64,000 nt of DNA from Clostridia bacterium UC5.1-2E3 (GCA_001304875.1 BBZO01000007.1:58604-122603); one strand, 5' to 3'. Positions 39,253 to 49,115 are shown, counted from the stretch's first letter. Made by a program: numbers and translations. The notes: generated by a model not told the origin, from the sequence alone.

Positions 39253-40389
39253 ATAAGCGATTGGGAACTCGACAATCTTTATAATCTGCTGGAACAAAGT
39301 GGATTCTTTATTCCTTACATAGTCCTAAAACCATTCATGTCACAAGGACACGAAGCAATGGTACGGTTTATGGAACAAGCGTATTCCGAGCTTTCAAGCA
39401 AAGGTTATAGAGTTATAAAAACTTATGAGGCATCAAGCGATACTTTTATCAATATTAAGCAAACACTTAATCCAGATATTGTGTTTTATACTATGTATTG
39501 GCTGCCACATTTTCATAAAAACTATTATATTGATAAATTTTATAGCAAAATCTCAATATTTACTTCCTATTCTTTTGACTGCATGGAGCATCCAGAAGTG
39601 ACAAATTTCGAGATCAACAATATGGTAGATATGTACTTTATGCCATGTGATCTTAATAAGAAGTGGGCGCAGAAAAATATGTACAATAAGGGCAAAAATG
39701 TTTTTGTAACAGGAACACCTAAGCTAGATCCGTTTTTTGATTCCTCATATTGCCCAAAGGATGTGTGGAAAACCCAGACAAAGCCTAAAAAAAGAGTAAT
39801 ATGGGCGCCACATCATTCAGATCATTTCCCTAAATGGCAATATCAATGCAATTCATTTTATGAAATATGCGATGATATGTTTAAAATAGCAGAAAAATAC
39901 AGGAATGATATCCAAATAGCATTTAAACCGCATCCGATGTTAAAGGAAAAACTAAATGCGTTATGGGGAATCGAAACAACTCAAAAATATTATGATAAAT
40001 GGGCAAATTTAGAAAATGGTCAATTAGAGGAAGGAAGTTTTATAGATTTATTTATGACCTCTGACGCTATGATTTTAGATAGCCTGTCTTTTATTGCAGA
40101 ATATACAGCAGTTAATAAACCAGCGTTATTTACAATAGGAAAGACATCGAGAGTTTTCTTGAATCCATTTGGAAAAGACTGCTTTGAAAATTTGTATATC
40201 GCAAAAGGGAATTTGACACAAGAAATTGAAGTTTTTATACAAGAGGTGATTTTAGAAGGGAATGACTATAAAAAGGGACAAAGAGAAGCATTTATCAAAG
40301 AAAATATAATGCCGCCTCACGGGAAGGATGCTTCGAGAAATATTTATGATTTAATATGTCAAAAGGTACTTGGAGTCGATAAAAATTAA
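39253..40389 (+). CDS. TagF-like CDP-glycerol glycerophosphotransferase family protein (start unclear, probably fused to the preceding GT)
   Basis: The reading frame is open from before 39241 (KIKVCLFCSRISDWELDNLYNLL), and the first in-frame ATG, at 39337, would cut off conserved sequence. Family motifs: VFVTGTPKLDPFFD, RVIWAPHHSDHF, IAFKPHPMLKEKL and FMTSDAMILDSLSFIAEY, where the usual DYSS is replaced by DSLS. It resembles the diverged CDP-glycerol transferase relatives of capsule loci that may add a phosphoglycerol or another group. No Shine-Dalgarno precedes it, which supports translation as a C-terminal domain of the CgeB-like protein. Confidence 0.7.
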   Translation: MSDWELDNLYNLLEQSGFFIPYIVLKPFMSQGHEAMVRFMEQAYSELSSKGYRVIKTYEASSDTFINIKQTLNPDIVFYTMYWLPHFHKNYYIDKFYSKISIFTSYSFDCMEHPEVTNFEINNMVDMYFMPCDLNKKWAQKNMYNKGKNVFVTGTPKLDPFFDSSYCPKDVWKTQTKPKKRVIWAPHHSDHFPKWQYQCNSFYEICDDMFKIAEKYRNDIQIAFKPHPMLKEKLNALWGIETTQKYYDKWANLENGQLEEGSFIDLFMTSDAMILDSLSFIAEYTAVNKPALFTIGKTSRVFLNPFGKDCFENLYIAKGNLTQEIEVFIQEVILEGNDYKKGQREAFIKENIMPPHGKDASRNIYDLICQKVLGVDKN

Positions 40390-40415
40390 AATATATTAAA
40401 GAGGATGAAAGAAGA

Positions 40416-41138
40416 ATGACAACTGCAATTATTTTAGCCGGTGGAACCGGACACCGCATGAAACAAGATATACCCAAACAGTTTATCCATGTATATGACA
40501 AACCCATTATTATTTATACATTAGAAAGCTTTCAAAAACATCCGCAAATTGATGCAATAGAAGTGGTTTGTTTGGAAGGATGGCATGAGATTTTATGGGC
40601 ATATGCAAAGCAATTTAATATCACTAAATTGAGATGGATTGTCCCCGGCGGGACAACTGGACAGGAATCCATAAAAAATGGCGTGGAACATCTAAACGGA
40701 ATTTGTCAAGACGATGATATCATTGTTATTCACGATGGAATACGTCCGTTAATTGAAGAAGGGGTTTTATCTGATGTGATTATAAAATGTCAGCAGTATG
40801 GAAATGCGGTTTCATCACTTCCGTATAATGAACAAATATTTGTAAAAACAGATGAAAATACAACACAGCGATATATACCTCGCGAAACTCTCAAACGAGT
40901 GTCAACACCACAGGCATATAAATATGGGAAGCTGCTATGGGCGTATAACAAAGCTTTTAAAGATAAAATTGGTATTAATACATCATCATATACAAATACG
41001 ATGATGGTTGACTTGGGCGAGACATTATATTTTGCGGCTGGATCAGATAGAAATATTAAATTAACAACGCAGGACGATTTGGACATGTTTAAAGGTTTTT
41101 TAAGCAGCAATAAGAGAACGAATATGAAACAAGGGTAA
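40416..41138 (+). CDS. IspD/TarI-family cytidylyltransferase
   Basis: Intact, 240 residues, ATG preceded by AAAGAGGATG. Nucleotide loop LAGGTGHRMKQDIPKQF, then TGQESIKNGVEHL, IHDGIRPLIEEGV and VSTPQAYKYGKL. Very similar to 28866-29582 in the other operon, with long identical stretches, and like it followed by an extended SDR. Makes a CDP-polyol for the TagF-like enzyme just upstream. That both opposing operons keep near-identical copies suggests their polymers share this building block. Confidence 0.9.
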   Translation: MTTAIILAGGTGHRMKQDIPKQFIHVYDKPIIIYTLESFQKHPQIDAIEVVCLEGWHEILWAYAKQFNITKLRWIVPGGTTGQESIKNGVEHLNGICQDDDIIVIHDGIRPLIEEGVLSDVIIKCQQYGNAVSSLPYNEQIFVKTDENTTQRYIPRETLKRVSTPQAYKYGKLLWAYNKAFKDKIGINTSSYTNTMMVDLGETLYFAAGSDRNIKLTTQDDLDMFKGFLSSNKRTNMKQG

Positions 41139-42184
41139 TGAACATGAATTATGCTAAGCGGTACTTTGAGAATATCCAGAAAGCACTGATGTCGGTTCCA
41201 AGTGTTTCTGCTCTAAACGGTAAGAGAATATTGATAACGGGCGCTACAGGCTTGATAGGCTCTGCTGTAACAGATACCCTCATATATTTAGTTGAGAATT
41301 TAAAGCTTGATATTGAGATTTATGCAGCCTCAAGAAAAAAGGAAGCACTCGTGAAACGTTTTAAGGAGTATGCATATAAAAATTATTTTTTTATTATGGA
41401 ATACGATGCTACACAGGAGCTTTTATTTTCAGATATAAAATTTGATTACATACTGCATTGTGCCAGTAATGCTCATCCTCAAGCATATAGTAAAGAACCT
41501 GTAGAAACAATGCTTTGCAATTTAATTGGTTTAAATAATCTACTGAAATACAGTGTAGAGTATGGAGTAAAGAGGCTTCTTTATGTCTCTTCCAGTGAAA
41601 TTTATGGAAACAAAGCGGATAATATGTTGTATAAAGAGGACGATATTTGTGATCTGGATATATTATCTGCAAGAGCATGCTATCCTTCTAGCAAAAGAGC
41701 GGCTGAAACCTTATGCATATGTTACAAGGAAGAATATGGGATAGATACCGTTATCGTCCGTCCAGGGCATATATACGGGCCGACAATGACAAAAACAGAT
41801 TCCAGAGCATCTGCAGAATTTTTTAGAGCTTGCCTGCTAGGCCATGGAATTGTAATGAAAAGTCCTGGTGAGCAGCTTCGCTCGTACTGCTATGTGTTTG
41901 ACTGTGTATCCGCAATGCTCTGTGTTTTAATTCATGGAATTTCAGGCGAGGCTTATAATATATCTAATCCTAATTCGATTGTTAGTATAAGAGATTTAGC
42001 AAAGGAAATTGCCGCACAAACAGGCACTCAAATTGTTTTCGCGCGTCCTACACAGGAAGAGAGAAAAAGCTATAATATGATGATGTGTTCAGCTTTGGAT
42101 AGTACAAAATTAGAAAAATTAGGATGGAAAGGGCAATTTTCTTTATATGAGGGTGTAAGAGAAACTTTAGCATTATCAACATAA
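41138..42184 (+). CDS. Extended-SDR NAD(P)-dependent epimerase/dehydratase
   Basis: Intact, about 347 residues; ATG 41144 has better spacing than 41138. NAD-binding ITGATGLIGSAVTD, YILHCASNAHPQAY, SSSEIYG serine, YPSSKRAAE with catalytic Tyr and Lys, VRPGHIYGPTM and AYNISNPNSIVSIRDL. Homologous along its whole length to the broken gene at 27806, with the same upstream cytidylyltransferase. Acts on a sugar nucleotide or CDP-linked substrate; the exact reaction is unknown. Confidence 0.9.
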   Translation: MNMNYAKRYFENIQKALMSVPSVSALNGKRILITGATGLIGSAVTDTLIYLVENLKLDIEIYAASRKKEALVKRFKEYAYKNYFFIMEYDATQELLFSDIKFDYILHCASNAHPQAYSKEPVETMLCNLIGLNNLLKYSVEYGVKRLLYVSSSEIYGNKADNMLYKEDDICDLDILSARACYPSSKRAAETLCICYKEEYGIDTVIVRPGHIYGPTMTKTDSRASAEFFRACLLGHGIVMKSPGEQLRSYCYVFDCVSAMLCVLIHGISGEAYNISNPNSIVSIRDLAKEIAAQTGTQIVFARPTQEERKSYNMMMCSALDSTKLEKLGWKGQFSLYEGVRETLALST

Positions 42185-42208
42185 GTAAAAGAAAGAGAGC
42201 TTTTGATA

Positions 42209-43367
42209 ATGAAACAGCGAATATTACTATTAGACTTGTTCCGTATAATATCAGCATTTATAGTTTTTGTATTTCATTTAAATACGCATTTTGGTTTTGT
42301 AATACCTGATGCTTTAGGCTTAAACCCTATCATAAAAACGGGAGCTGTTTTTATGGTTCTATTTTTTATGCTGTCTGGTTTTGGATTAACCATATCCAGC
42401 AATACAAAATACTCAGACGGATGGAATTTAAAAAACTATAAGGATTTTATAGTCAGACGGCTTTTGAATATTATGCCGCTCTATTATGTTTTTTTAATTT
42501 GGGTCTTTATAACCAAATATTCATGGACCAATACGATTGAGGAAATGTTTTCACTGCTTCCAAGTTTCATAACCTTGACGCAGGCTTTTTTTCCCGCAAC
42601 CTTTTAATCGACTGGGGGGGGGGGGTACTTGGTTTTTATCAGTATTATTATTTATGTATATATGCTTTCCCATGATAGATTATTTTCTAAGATCTATATC
42701 ATCCAAGTTAAAGCTGTTTATTTTAATGGCTGTACTTATTTTGGTAACCATTTATCCCGGAATAGTAAAGGCATATTGGAGGTACATTTGCACAGATTTA
42801 TGCCAACCCCATTTTTAGACTGCCAGAATTTATTATTGGAATGTGTGTGGCACAGATATGTTTGCGAAAAAAAGAAAGGCATTTTGTAAGATATAGCACT
42901 CTGAAAACAGCAGCCCTTTTCTCTGTGCTTCTGATCAGCATAGATGTGCTGTACTATCGAACCTATTTTAATAATGTACTTTTTGAACAAAACTACTTTT
43001 TTATAACATTATCACTGTACCCATATTTGCTGCAATCTTATATTATTCGTATTATAGTCAAACTAGTTTTCTGAACCATATGGCTTCTGTCAAGCTACCA
43101 AGGTATTTAAGCGAACTTACGTTTCCTTTTTATGTTTTCCAAGCCAGTGCATTAAAGGTTATTCATAACATGATTGACAATCATTGGATTGAAAAAGATG
43201 CGTATATCTCCATTTTTATATTGTCGCTTTTCATCAATAGTATTTTAGCAATTCTAGGATACGAGATATTTCAGAAAAAATTCAATCAAATATTGACGCT
43301 ATTTTTACAAAAGGAAACGTCTACAGATTGTGAGGATTTTACAAGGTGTACAGGAAAGGAGGGATTT
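42209..43367 (+). CDS. Membrane acyltransferase (acyltransferase 3 / OafA type), several frameshifts
   Basis: Hydrophobic protein of about 380 residues. Start MKQRILLLDLFRIISAFIVFVFH with the catalytic His, FFMLSGFGLTISS, RRLLNIMPLYYVF with the family's Arg, then after frame changes TWFLSVLLFMY, LPEFIIGMCVAQICL and LPRYLSELTFPFYVFQ. Breaks: T7 run at 42586-42592, near 42665, near 42815 and near 43070. A G12 run at 42614-42625 is in frame with the corrected upstream and downstream parts (four Gly codons). The end is uncertain because the final frame runs without a stop into the permease start at 43368. It likely O-acetylates the polysaccharide. Confidence 0.78.
42614..42625. repeat. Mononucleotide tract G12 in the acyltransferase gene
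   Basis: Twelve G in a row within an otherwise AT-rich gene. With 12 G the codons read Leu-Gly-Gly-Gly-Gly-Thr-Trp, in frame with the conserved TWFLSVLL. Slippage of one or two G would switch the gene off. Confidence 0.9.
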
Positions 43368-44154
43368 ATGAAAATTATAATAAAACGCTTGAATATTTTT
43401 TATCACTATAAAGATCTTCTAAAGCAACTGGTCATCAAAGACCTCAAATTAAAATACCGCCGCAGTTTTCTTGGCTATGTCTGGAGTGTACTTAACCCGT
43501 TACTGGTTATGATCGTCATGGCGATTGTTTTTTCAACGATGTTTAACCGAAATATTGAGAATTTCCCCGTATATTTATTCTGCGGACAAATTCTGTTTAA
43601 TTTTATGAACCAGTCAACTCATCAGGCGCTCAGTTCAATTAATGGAAATGCTGCACTTTTAAAAAAGACATACGTACCAAAATATATTTTTACTTTTTCT
43701 AAAATTACAAGCGGTTTAATTGACCTAATATTTTCAATGGCAGCTTTGGTCATTGTAATGCTGGCTACAAAAGCGCATTTCAGCTGGCATTTTTACTGGT
43801 TCCAATCGTTCTGCTCCAATTATACATTTTTTGTCTGGGCCTGGGATTGTTTCTGGCACAGTTAAATGTATTTTTAGGGATATTCAATATATTTATAATG
43901 CATTAACAACCGCATGGCTTTACCTGACGCCAATTTTCTATCCAATAGAATTGCTGCCCAGGGAAGTCCTGTGGTTTGTAAAGCATTGCAACCCCATGTA
44001 TTTTTATATCGGCCAGTTCCGTGACTTAGTATATGCAAACGCTCTCCCCGGCCCTATGATTATTTTTGCCGGCTGTACCGCCGCATTGCTTGCATTGTTG
44101 ATCGGAAGCTATTCTTTCCTAAAAAATCAGAATAATTTTATTCTTTACATTTAA
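43368..44154 (+). CDS. ABC-2 type polysaccharide exporter permease (TagG-like, type B), one frameshift
   Basis: ATG 43368 has AGGAGGG upstream. N-terminal LLKQLVIKDLKLKYRRSFLGYVWSV is the typical TagG/RfbA-type motif, followed by PLLVMIVMAIVFSTMF and about six membrane segments. The frame changes near 43800-43855; the continuation LGLGLFLAQLNVFFRDIQYIYN shows the conserved RDIQY region and ends FILYI at 44154. It differs from the permeases at 317 and 27040 but resembles the one at 49145 (same SFLG/SYLG and FVLYI/FILYI ends), forming exporter type B. It works with the ATPase that follows. Confidence 0.88.
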
Positions 44155-44167
44155 CAGAGGGGGCCTT

Positions 44168-44909
44168 ATGGAAAACAAAAATGATGTTATGATTGATGTC
44201 GATCATGTAACTATCCGTTTTAATCTGGCAAATCAAAAGATCGATAATCTTAAAGAATATTTTATTAAAATGGTACACCGTGAGTTGATGTTCCAGGAAT
44301 TTCTGGCGGTCCAGGATGTCAGTTTTCAAGTCCACCGGGGCGAAGCATGGGGCTTGATTGGCGTAAATGGTTCTGGGAAATCCACTTTATTAAAAGCAAT
44401 CAGCGGAATCCTAAAGCCATATAAAGGTACCATCCGCATCCACGGAAGTGTTGCGCCCCTGATTGAATTAGGCGCCGGCTTTGATGGAAATCTGACCGCC
44501 AGAGAAAACATTTTTTTAAAACGGCTGTCTCCTGGGAAATAGCGAAAAGTATATGAAAGAACATTTTCAAGAAATTGTAGAATTTGCTGAATTGGGAGAG
44601 TTTCTGGATTCTCCCATAAAAAATTATTCTTCAGGTATGCGGGCGCGATTGGGCTTTGCAATCGCAACAATGACCAAACCAGATATTTTTATTGTTGATG
44701 AGGTACTGGCCGTGGGCGACTATAAATTTCGGCAAAAATGCGAAAAAAGAATATCTGAAATGTTGAGCGGAGGAACCACTCTCCTGTTTGTCTCACATTC
44801 TATCGATGAGGTAAAGCGACTTTGCGATCATGCAATTTGGCTGAATAAGGGACAGGCGGTCATGCAAGGAAATGCCATTGAAGTGTGCAGCGCTTATATG
44901 TCTAAATAG
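44168..44909 (+). CDS. ABC exporter ATPase (TagH-like, type B), one frameshift
   Basis: Walker A GVNGSGKST, LIELGAGFDGNLTARENIF, signature [13 protein letters not shown], Walker B IFIVDEVLAVGD and LLFVSHSIDEVKRLCDHA. ATG 44168 follows GAGGGGGC. One frame change near 44525-44540 (should read LGNSEKYMKEHF). About 247 residues, so the short form without a carbohydrate-binding C-terminus. It is the last gene of the right operon before an intergenic region. Confidence 0.9.
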
Positions 44910-45070
44910 TATGTTTAGCAGTGACACACGATATTTCCATGGCGCAGAAAACGGTTCATATTTTTGCCGGTAATCTCTAATATTCAAAGGTAGATATACC
45001 CAAAAAATATTGAAATATTCTGCAATAGATCAACAAAAGAAAAAGTCAAAAATATAATTTTAACATAACC

Positions 45071-45098
45071 TTAACGGCATTATCCATTTATAGATAAT
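45071..45098 (+). promoter_or_regulatory. Weak promoter with dyad upstream of the small HTH gene
   Basis: TTAACG (45071-45076), 16 bp, GATAAT (45093-45098). The -10 overlaps a dyad ATTATC-N8-GATAAT (45079-45098), which could be an autoregulatory operator for the HTH protein that starts 50 bp downstream. Confidence 0.35.
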
Positions 45099-45147
45099 AC
45101 CCAAAAGTCGTATTCTGTTTTTTAATAAAAACAGGAGGTAAAAAACT

Positions 45148-45384
45148 ATGATTACTTACGACAGATTATGGGAAACCATGAAGGAGAAACAGATCACCCA
45201 GTATCGGATGATCCGCTATTACGGCGTCAGCGCAAGCCAGCTGGGACGGCTGAAGAAAAATATGTACGTCTCCACCCACACCATTGAAATGCTCTGCAAT
45301 ATTCTGGAGTGTAATGTGGAGGATATTCTCGAATACCGGCCGGACGAATCAGACGGAGAAAACAGTTCTGAAAGCAATGCGTAG
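45148..45384 (+). CDS. Small XRE/Cro-type helix-turn-helix protein
   Basis: Intact, 78 residues, ATG behind CAGGAGG. HTH signature: ITQYRMIRYYGVSASQLGRL with a recognition-helix region near residues 25-40 and the closing IEMLCNILECNVEDILEY typical of the short YozG/HTH_26 type. The C-terminus is an acidic serine-rich tail. It is a DNA-binding regulator; its position between two polysaccharide clusters would allow it to act on either, but no target is visible except a dyad in its own leader. Confidence 0.85.
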   Translation: MITYDRLWETMKEKQITQYRMIRYYGVSASQLGRLKKNMYVSTHTIEMLCNILECNVEDILEYRPDESDGENSSESNA

Positions 45385-45428
45385 ACAGAATTAAATTCTG
45401 GCGAGTAAAAATGTAATTGCCTGAATGG

Positions 45429-45474
45429 CGCAAAAAGCAATCGTATTTTTTTACGATTGTTTTTTGCGTTTTTT
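45429..45474 (+). terminator. Rho-independent terminator after the HTH gene
   Basis: A 17-bp stem (45429-45445 with 45452-45468, one wobble) around a six-T loop, followed by TTTTTT at 45469-45474. It lies 45 bp after the HTH stop. Confidence 0.8.
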
Positions 45475-45484
45475 CGCGTATAAT
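45457..45484 (+). promoter_or_regulatory. Promoter candidate for the AlbA-type regulator
   Basis: TTGTTT (45457-45462), 16-bp spacer, perfect TATAAT (45479-45484). The -35 half overlaps the terminator stem, so only the -10 is convincing. Confidence 0.4.
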
Positions 45485-45497
45485 ATACACAATAGGA

Positions 45498-46640
45498 TTG
45501 GAAAGGACGCAAACCGTATGCGCCTTTTCAAATTACAATGGCGGAGAAATCTTTTTTGGAATTGACGACAGCATTTCTCCGCAGCCCAATTACACGCTTG
45601 AAACACAGAATAATGACATGACGATTAAGCTCACTGTAAAAAGTGGGGCCCAAAAGCCGTATTTATATAAATCAAAAGCATACAAGCGGAATGCCACGGC
45701 CACGATAGAAGTAGATACACTGGAATTTTCCAGACTTGTTCTGGAGGGAAAAAACATCCGCTTTGAAGAGCTGCCCTACAAAGAGCAAAATTTGACATTT
45801 GAAGTTCTGCACAACAAATTAAGGGAGAACATTCAAATCGAAACATTTAATCTGGATACACTAAAAACACTGAGCCTGTATGATAACGCGAATGGCTATA
45901 ACAACGCAGCAGGGCTTTTAGCAGATAAAAATCATTTTTCGGGAATTGATCTGGTGAAATTTGGTGAGAACATCAGTATTATTCAAAAAAGAGCAATATT
46001 TGAAAATATTTCAGTATTAGATGTATATGAGAAATCGATCGGTGTATTCAGAGACTACTATCAATATGGAGTCATACGGGGCGCCGACAGAAAAAAGATA
46101 GAAAAAATACCAGAGGCTGCTTTCCGTGAAGCGATTGCGAATGCTCTGATTCACAGAGTCTGGGATGTAGACTCTCAAATCAGAGTCCTGATGTTTGACG
46201 ACAGGATAGAAATTATTTCTCCTGGAGGTTTGCCATCCGGAATAACAGTGGACGAATATTTAGGCGGCAAAATCTCTGTCCTAAGAAACAGGAATCTGGT
46301 AAATGTATTTTACAGACTCGGATTTGTTGAATTTTTTGGAACGGGAGTGACAAGAATAAAACAGCTTTATGAGGGAAATCTGGCAAAACCGGATTTTGAA
46401 GTGTCCGAGAATACAATTAAGATTGTGCTTCCTGTGCTGGAAGATAATTTGAACTTAACCGAAGACGAACACACAGTATATAAAATCCTAAGCAAAACCA
46501 TGCTGAAACCGATCAGCGAGATTGCACCGTATGTCCCCTTCGGCAAATCAAAAACAACACAGTTATTAAAGGCCATGGGCCGTAAGGGCGTTGTGATCAT
46601 TGAAGGAAAAGGACGAGGCACAAAATATTCAATTAAATAA
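45498..46640 (+). CDS. AlbA_2-domain ATP-binding regulator (Schlafen/COG2865 type), N-terminally short
   Basis: About 380 residues. VCAFSNYNGGEIFFGIDDS near the start is the second half of an AlbA_2 domain. The middle carries a GHKL-like ATPase region (PEAAFREAIANALIHRVWD, DDRIEIISPGGLPSGI, LVNVFYRLGFVEFFGTGVTRI) and the C-terminus a winged-helix-like part (FGKSKTTQLLKAMGRKGVV). The usual first 20-30 residues of the AlbA_2 domain (EFK-type start) are missing: the frame opens directly after the promoter-like TATAAT, and the only nearby start is TTG 45498 with a weak ribosome binding site. It may be a truncated, possibly inactive, putative transcriptional regulator. Confidence 0.7.
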   Translation: MERTQTVCAFSNYNGGEIFFGIDDSISPQPNYTLETQNNDMTIKLTVKSGAQKPYLYKSKAYKRNATATIEVDTLEFSRLVLEGKNIRFEELPYKEQNLTFEVLHNKLRENIQIETFNLDTLKTLSLYDNANGYNNAAGLLADKNHFSGIDLVKFGENISIIQKRAIFENISVLDVYEKSIGVFRDYYQYGVIRGADRKKIEKIPEAAFREAIANALIHRVWDVDSQIRVLMFDDRIEIISPGGLPSGITVDEYLGGKISVLRNRNLVNVFYRLGFVEFFGTGVTRIKQLYEGNLAKPDFEVSENTIKIVLPVLEDNLNLTEDEHTVYKILSKTMLKPISEIAPYVPFGKSKTTQLLKAMGRKGVVIIEGKGRGTKYSIK

Positions 46641-46659
46641 TGTAAGAACTCATCCGACA

Positions 46660-46690
46660 GGGCGGCCGCATGGCCGCCCGTTATTATTTT
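46660..46690 (+). terminator. Rho-independent terminator after the AlbA-type gene
   Basis: Perfect 8-bp GC stem GGGCGGCC / GGCCGCCC (46660-46667, 46672-46679), four-base loop, then GTTATTATTTT. Confidence 0.88.
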
Positions 46691-46911
46691 GCCCTCAGTT
46701 TTGCAGGTCTTTCGTGTATATCAGATATTTCTGGTGTACATGGTCAGCGTATTTCTTTGCAAATTTTTCCAGGAGCTAAAATTATAAAACACATGCGGTG
46801 GGGAATGGCTTACGCAACACTCGTCCCCAAAATGTTCAATATTCCCCCACCCAATACGCAAGAGCGGCAACTTATCCACATTGTTGCTCTTATATTTTGA
46901 GGAAATCATCC

Positions 46912-48137
46912 ATGGCTGATTCTATATGGTTTCGGTTGAGGCGCGTCCGGCCGGCGGATCTTTTTCATATATTCAAATTTATCTCCGCCTGGCCATTTGC
47001 TCAGATATACAAGCGCTTTCGCAAACATTTATGGCTATTGTGTGAATACGGCACGGAAGCCCGCGACAACGCATATTATCTCTTTGCGTACTTAAGGCAG
47101 GAACAGCCTCGGGTGGATGCGGTGTATGCCATTTCAAAAAACGGGCGGGATTTCCCAAAGGTGCGTTCTCTTGGGGAAACGGTGGAATACGGCAGCTGGC
47201 GGCACTGGCTTTACTACATAGCCGCCGAGGTCAATATCAGCTCGCAGAAGGGCGGGAAACCAAATGCCGCCGTCTGCTACGCGCTGGAGGTCAGCGGTCT
47301 GCGGAAGAATACGCGGGCCTTTCTCCAACATGGCGTGATCAAGGATGACCTGCCGTTTCTTCATTATAAATATACAAAGATGCGGCTGTTCTCGTGCGCG
47401 GCGAAACCGGAATTTGAATTTGTCCGCGATACGTTCGGTTATCCGGATGGCTATGTGCAGTATCTTGGATTATGCCGTTTCGACGCACTGCATGCTGCAA
47501 AAGCAGATCTGTCTCTCATTCTGATTGCACCAACCTGGAGACACTATCTGTACTTTGACTGTGACAGCATGAGACTTCCGGCTGTGATTTTCTTGAATCT
47601 GATTACTATAAGGCGTGGAGTTCACTGCTCTCCTCCCCCGATTTTTTGAATCTGATTCACAGCAGCGGGAAACGGGTGATCTTCTGCCTCATCGCAACAT
47701 GCAAAGATATGCAAAGTTTTTTCGTCACCGGATCCATCGGTTTCGGTTCTTTGCTGGGAAAACGAGGACATCACAGAGCTTATACACCGGGCTGGCATGC
47801 TGATCACAGACTATTCCAGCATTTTCATGGACTTCGCGTACATGAAACGGCCTGTTTTATACTATCAGTCGACTACGAAAAATTCCGCAGCGGACATATG
47901 CCCCTGGGGTACTTTGACTATAAAAAAGATGCGTTTGGGCCCATATGCGGCACGCCGGAGGTTCTGATCCGCGAGCTGAAGCTCACGCTTGAGCGGGACT
48001 GCCAGATGGAACCGGTCTACCTGGAACGGCAGCGCCGCTTCTTTGAAATATACGACAATCAAAACTGCGAGCGTACATACCTGGCCATTAATGAGATATG
48101 CAATGAAAAACACAGAAAAACAAAACAATCCCATTGA
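46912..48137 (+). CDS. TagF-like CDP-glycerol glycerophosphotransferase family protein, frameshifted
   Basis: ATG 46912 follows GAGGA. The N-terminal part has LWLLCEYGTEARDNAYYLF, VDAVYAISKNGRDF and EVNISSQKGGKPNAA, then the acceptor motif FLQHGVIKDDLPFLHY and CRFDALHA, all as in TagF-like wall polymerases. Frame changes near 47590 and around 47640-47870 split the C-terminal half; the catalytic ITDYSSIFMDFAYMKRPVLYYQ is readable across 47795-47865. The final frame (GYFDYKKDAFGPICGTPEVL) ends at 48137, overlapping the Stealth gene. Different in sequence from the left-operon TagF proteins. First gene of a new plus-strand cluster. Confidence 0.82.
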
Positions 48138-49115
48138 TTTCGTCATCGCCTGGGTCGATGGCAGTGATACGGAATGGCAAAAGGAGAAAGCGCGTTTTGA
48201 AACGGGCTCCACATCCGGCGACCGGCGGGAAATCCGTTTCCGCGATTGGGACAACCTGCGGTACTGGTTCCGCGCGGTCGAGATGTATGCGCCCTGGGTA
48301 AACAGGATCCATTTTGTCACCTGGGGGCATCTGCCCGACTGGCTGGACACCGGTCATCCGAAGCTTCACATTGTAAAGCATACCGACTACATTCCGGCGC
48401 AATACCTTCCCACGTTCAACTCTCACACCATTGAGCTGAATCTGCACCGGATTCCCGGGTTGGCCGAGCAGTTTGTCTATTTTAATGACGACATGTTCTT
48501 AAATGCCCCGGTCCGGCCGACGGATTTTTTGTAAACGGACTGCCGCGGGATGTGTTTGCGCAGAATGCCATTTTCTTCGGCCCGGACAGTGTCGGGCCCA
48601 TCAATGGAAACAATATGTGCATCATAAACACACATTTTCCTAAAAAACAGGCGTTGCTTAAAAATTGGGGAAAATGGTTCAGCCCCTCCTATGGGGTGCG
48701 CAACATAATCCGTACGGCTCTCCTGCTCCCATGGCCCTGGTTTCCCGGTTTTCTGTATGGTCACACAACTACAAATCTCCTTCGTTCCACGATGAAGGAG
48801 GTGTGGGCGAGGGAGGGCGAAGTTCTGGACGCGACCTGCCGGTGCCGTTTCAGACAGCAGACCAATGTCAATCAATGGCTCTTTAAATACTGGCAGCTGG
48901 CAAGCGGGAATTTTGTCCCATTGCCATACAATTTCTCGCACTGTTATCACGTCAAGGATACAGTCGGCGATGCATGCCGGGATATTTTAAATGGCAGTCA
49001 CAGAACTATCTGCGTCAACGACACGGCCAAAACACAGAATTTTGAAGTTCTGGCCCGGCAGGTGCGGGAGACATTTGAACAGCGGCTTCCCGGCAAATCA
49101 AAGTATGAATTGTAG
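48103..49115 (+). CDS. Stealth-family capsular polysaccharide phosphotransferase, one frameshift
   Basis: About 337 residues. Conserved region 1 PIDFVIAWVDGSDTEW at the N-terminus, region 2 RFRDWDNLRYWFRAVEMYAPWVNRI with FNSHTIELNLHRIPGL and FVYFNDDMFL, later region 3-type TNVNQWLFKYWQLASG. Stealth proteins transfer hexose-1-phosphate from nucleotide sugars to make phosphodiester-linked polymers. A T7 run at about 48524-48530 breaks the frame; FVNGLPRDVFAQNAIFFGP resumes in the next. The start ATG 48103 lies inside the end of the TagF gene (overlap about 35 bp). Confidence 0.88.
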
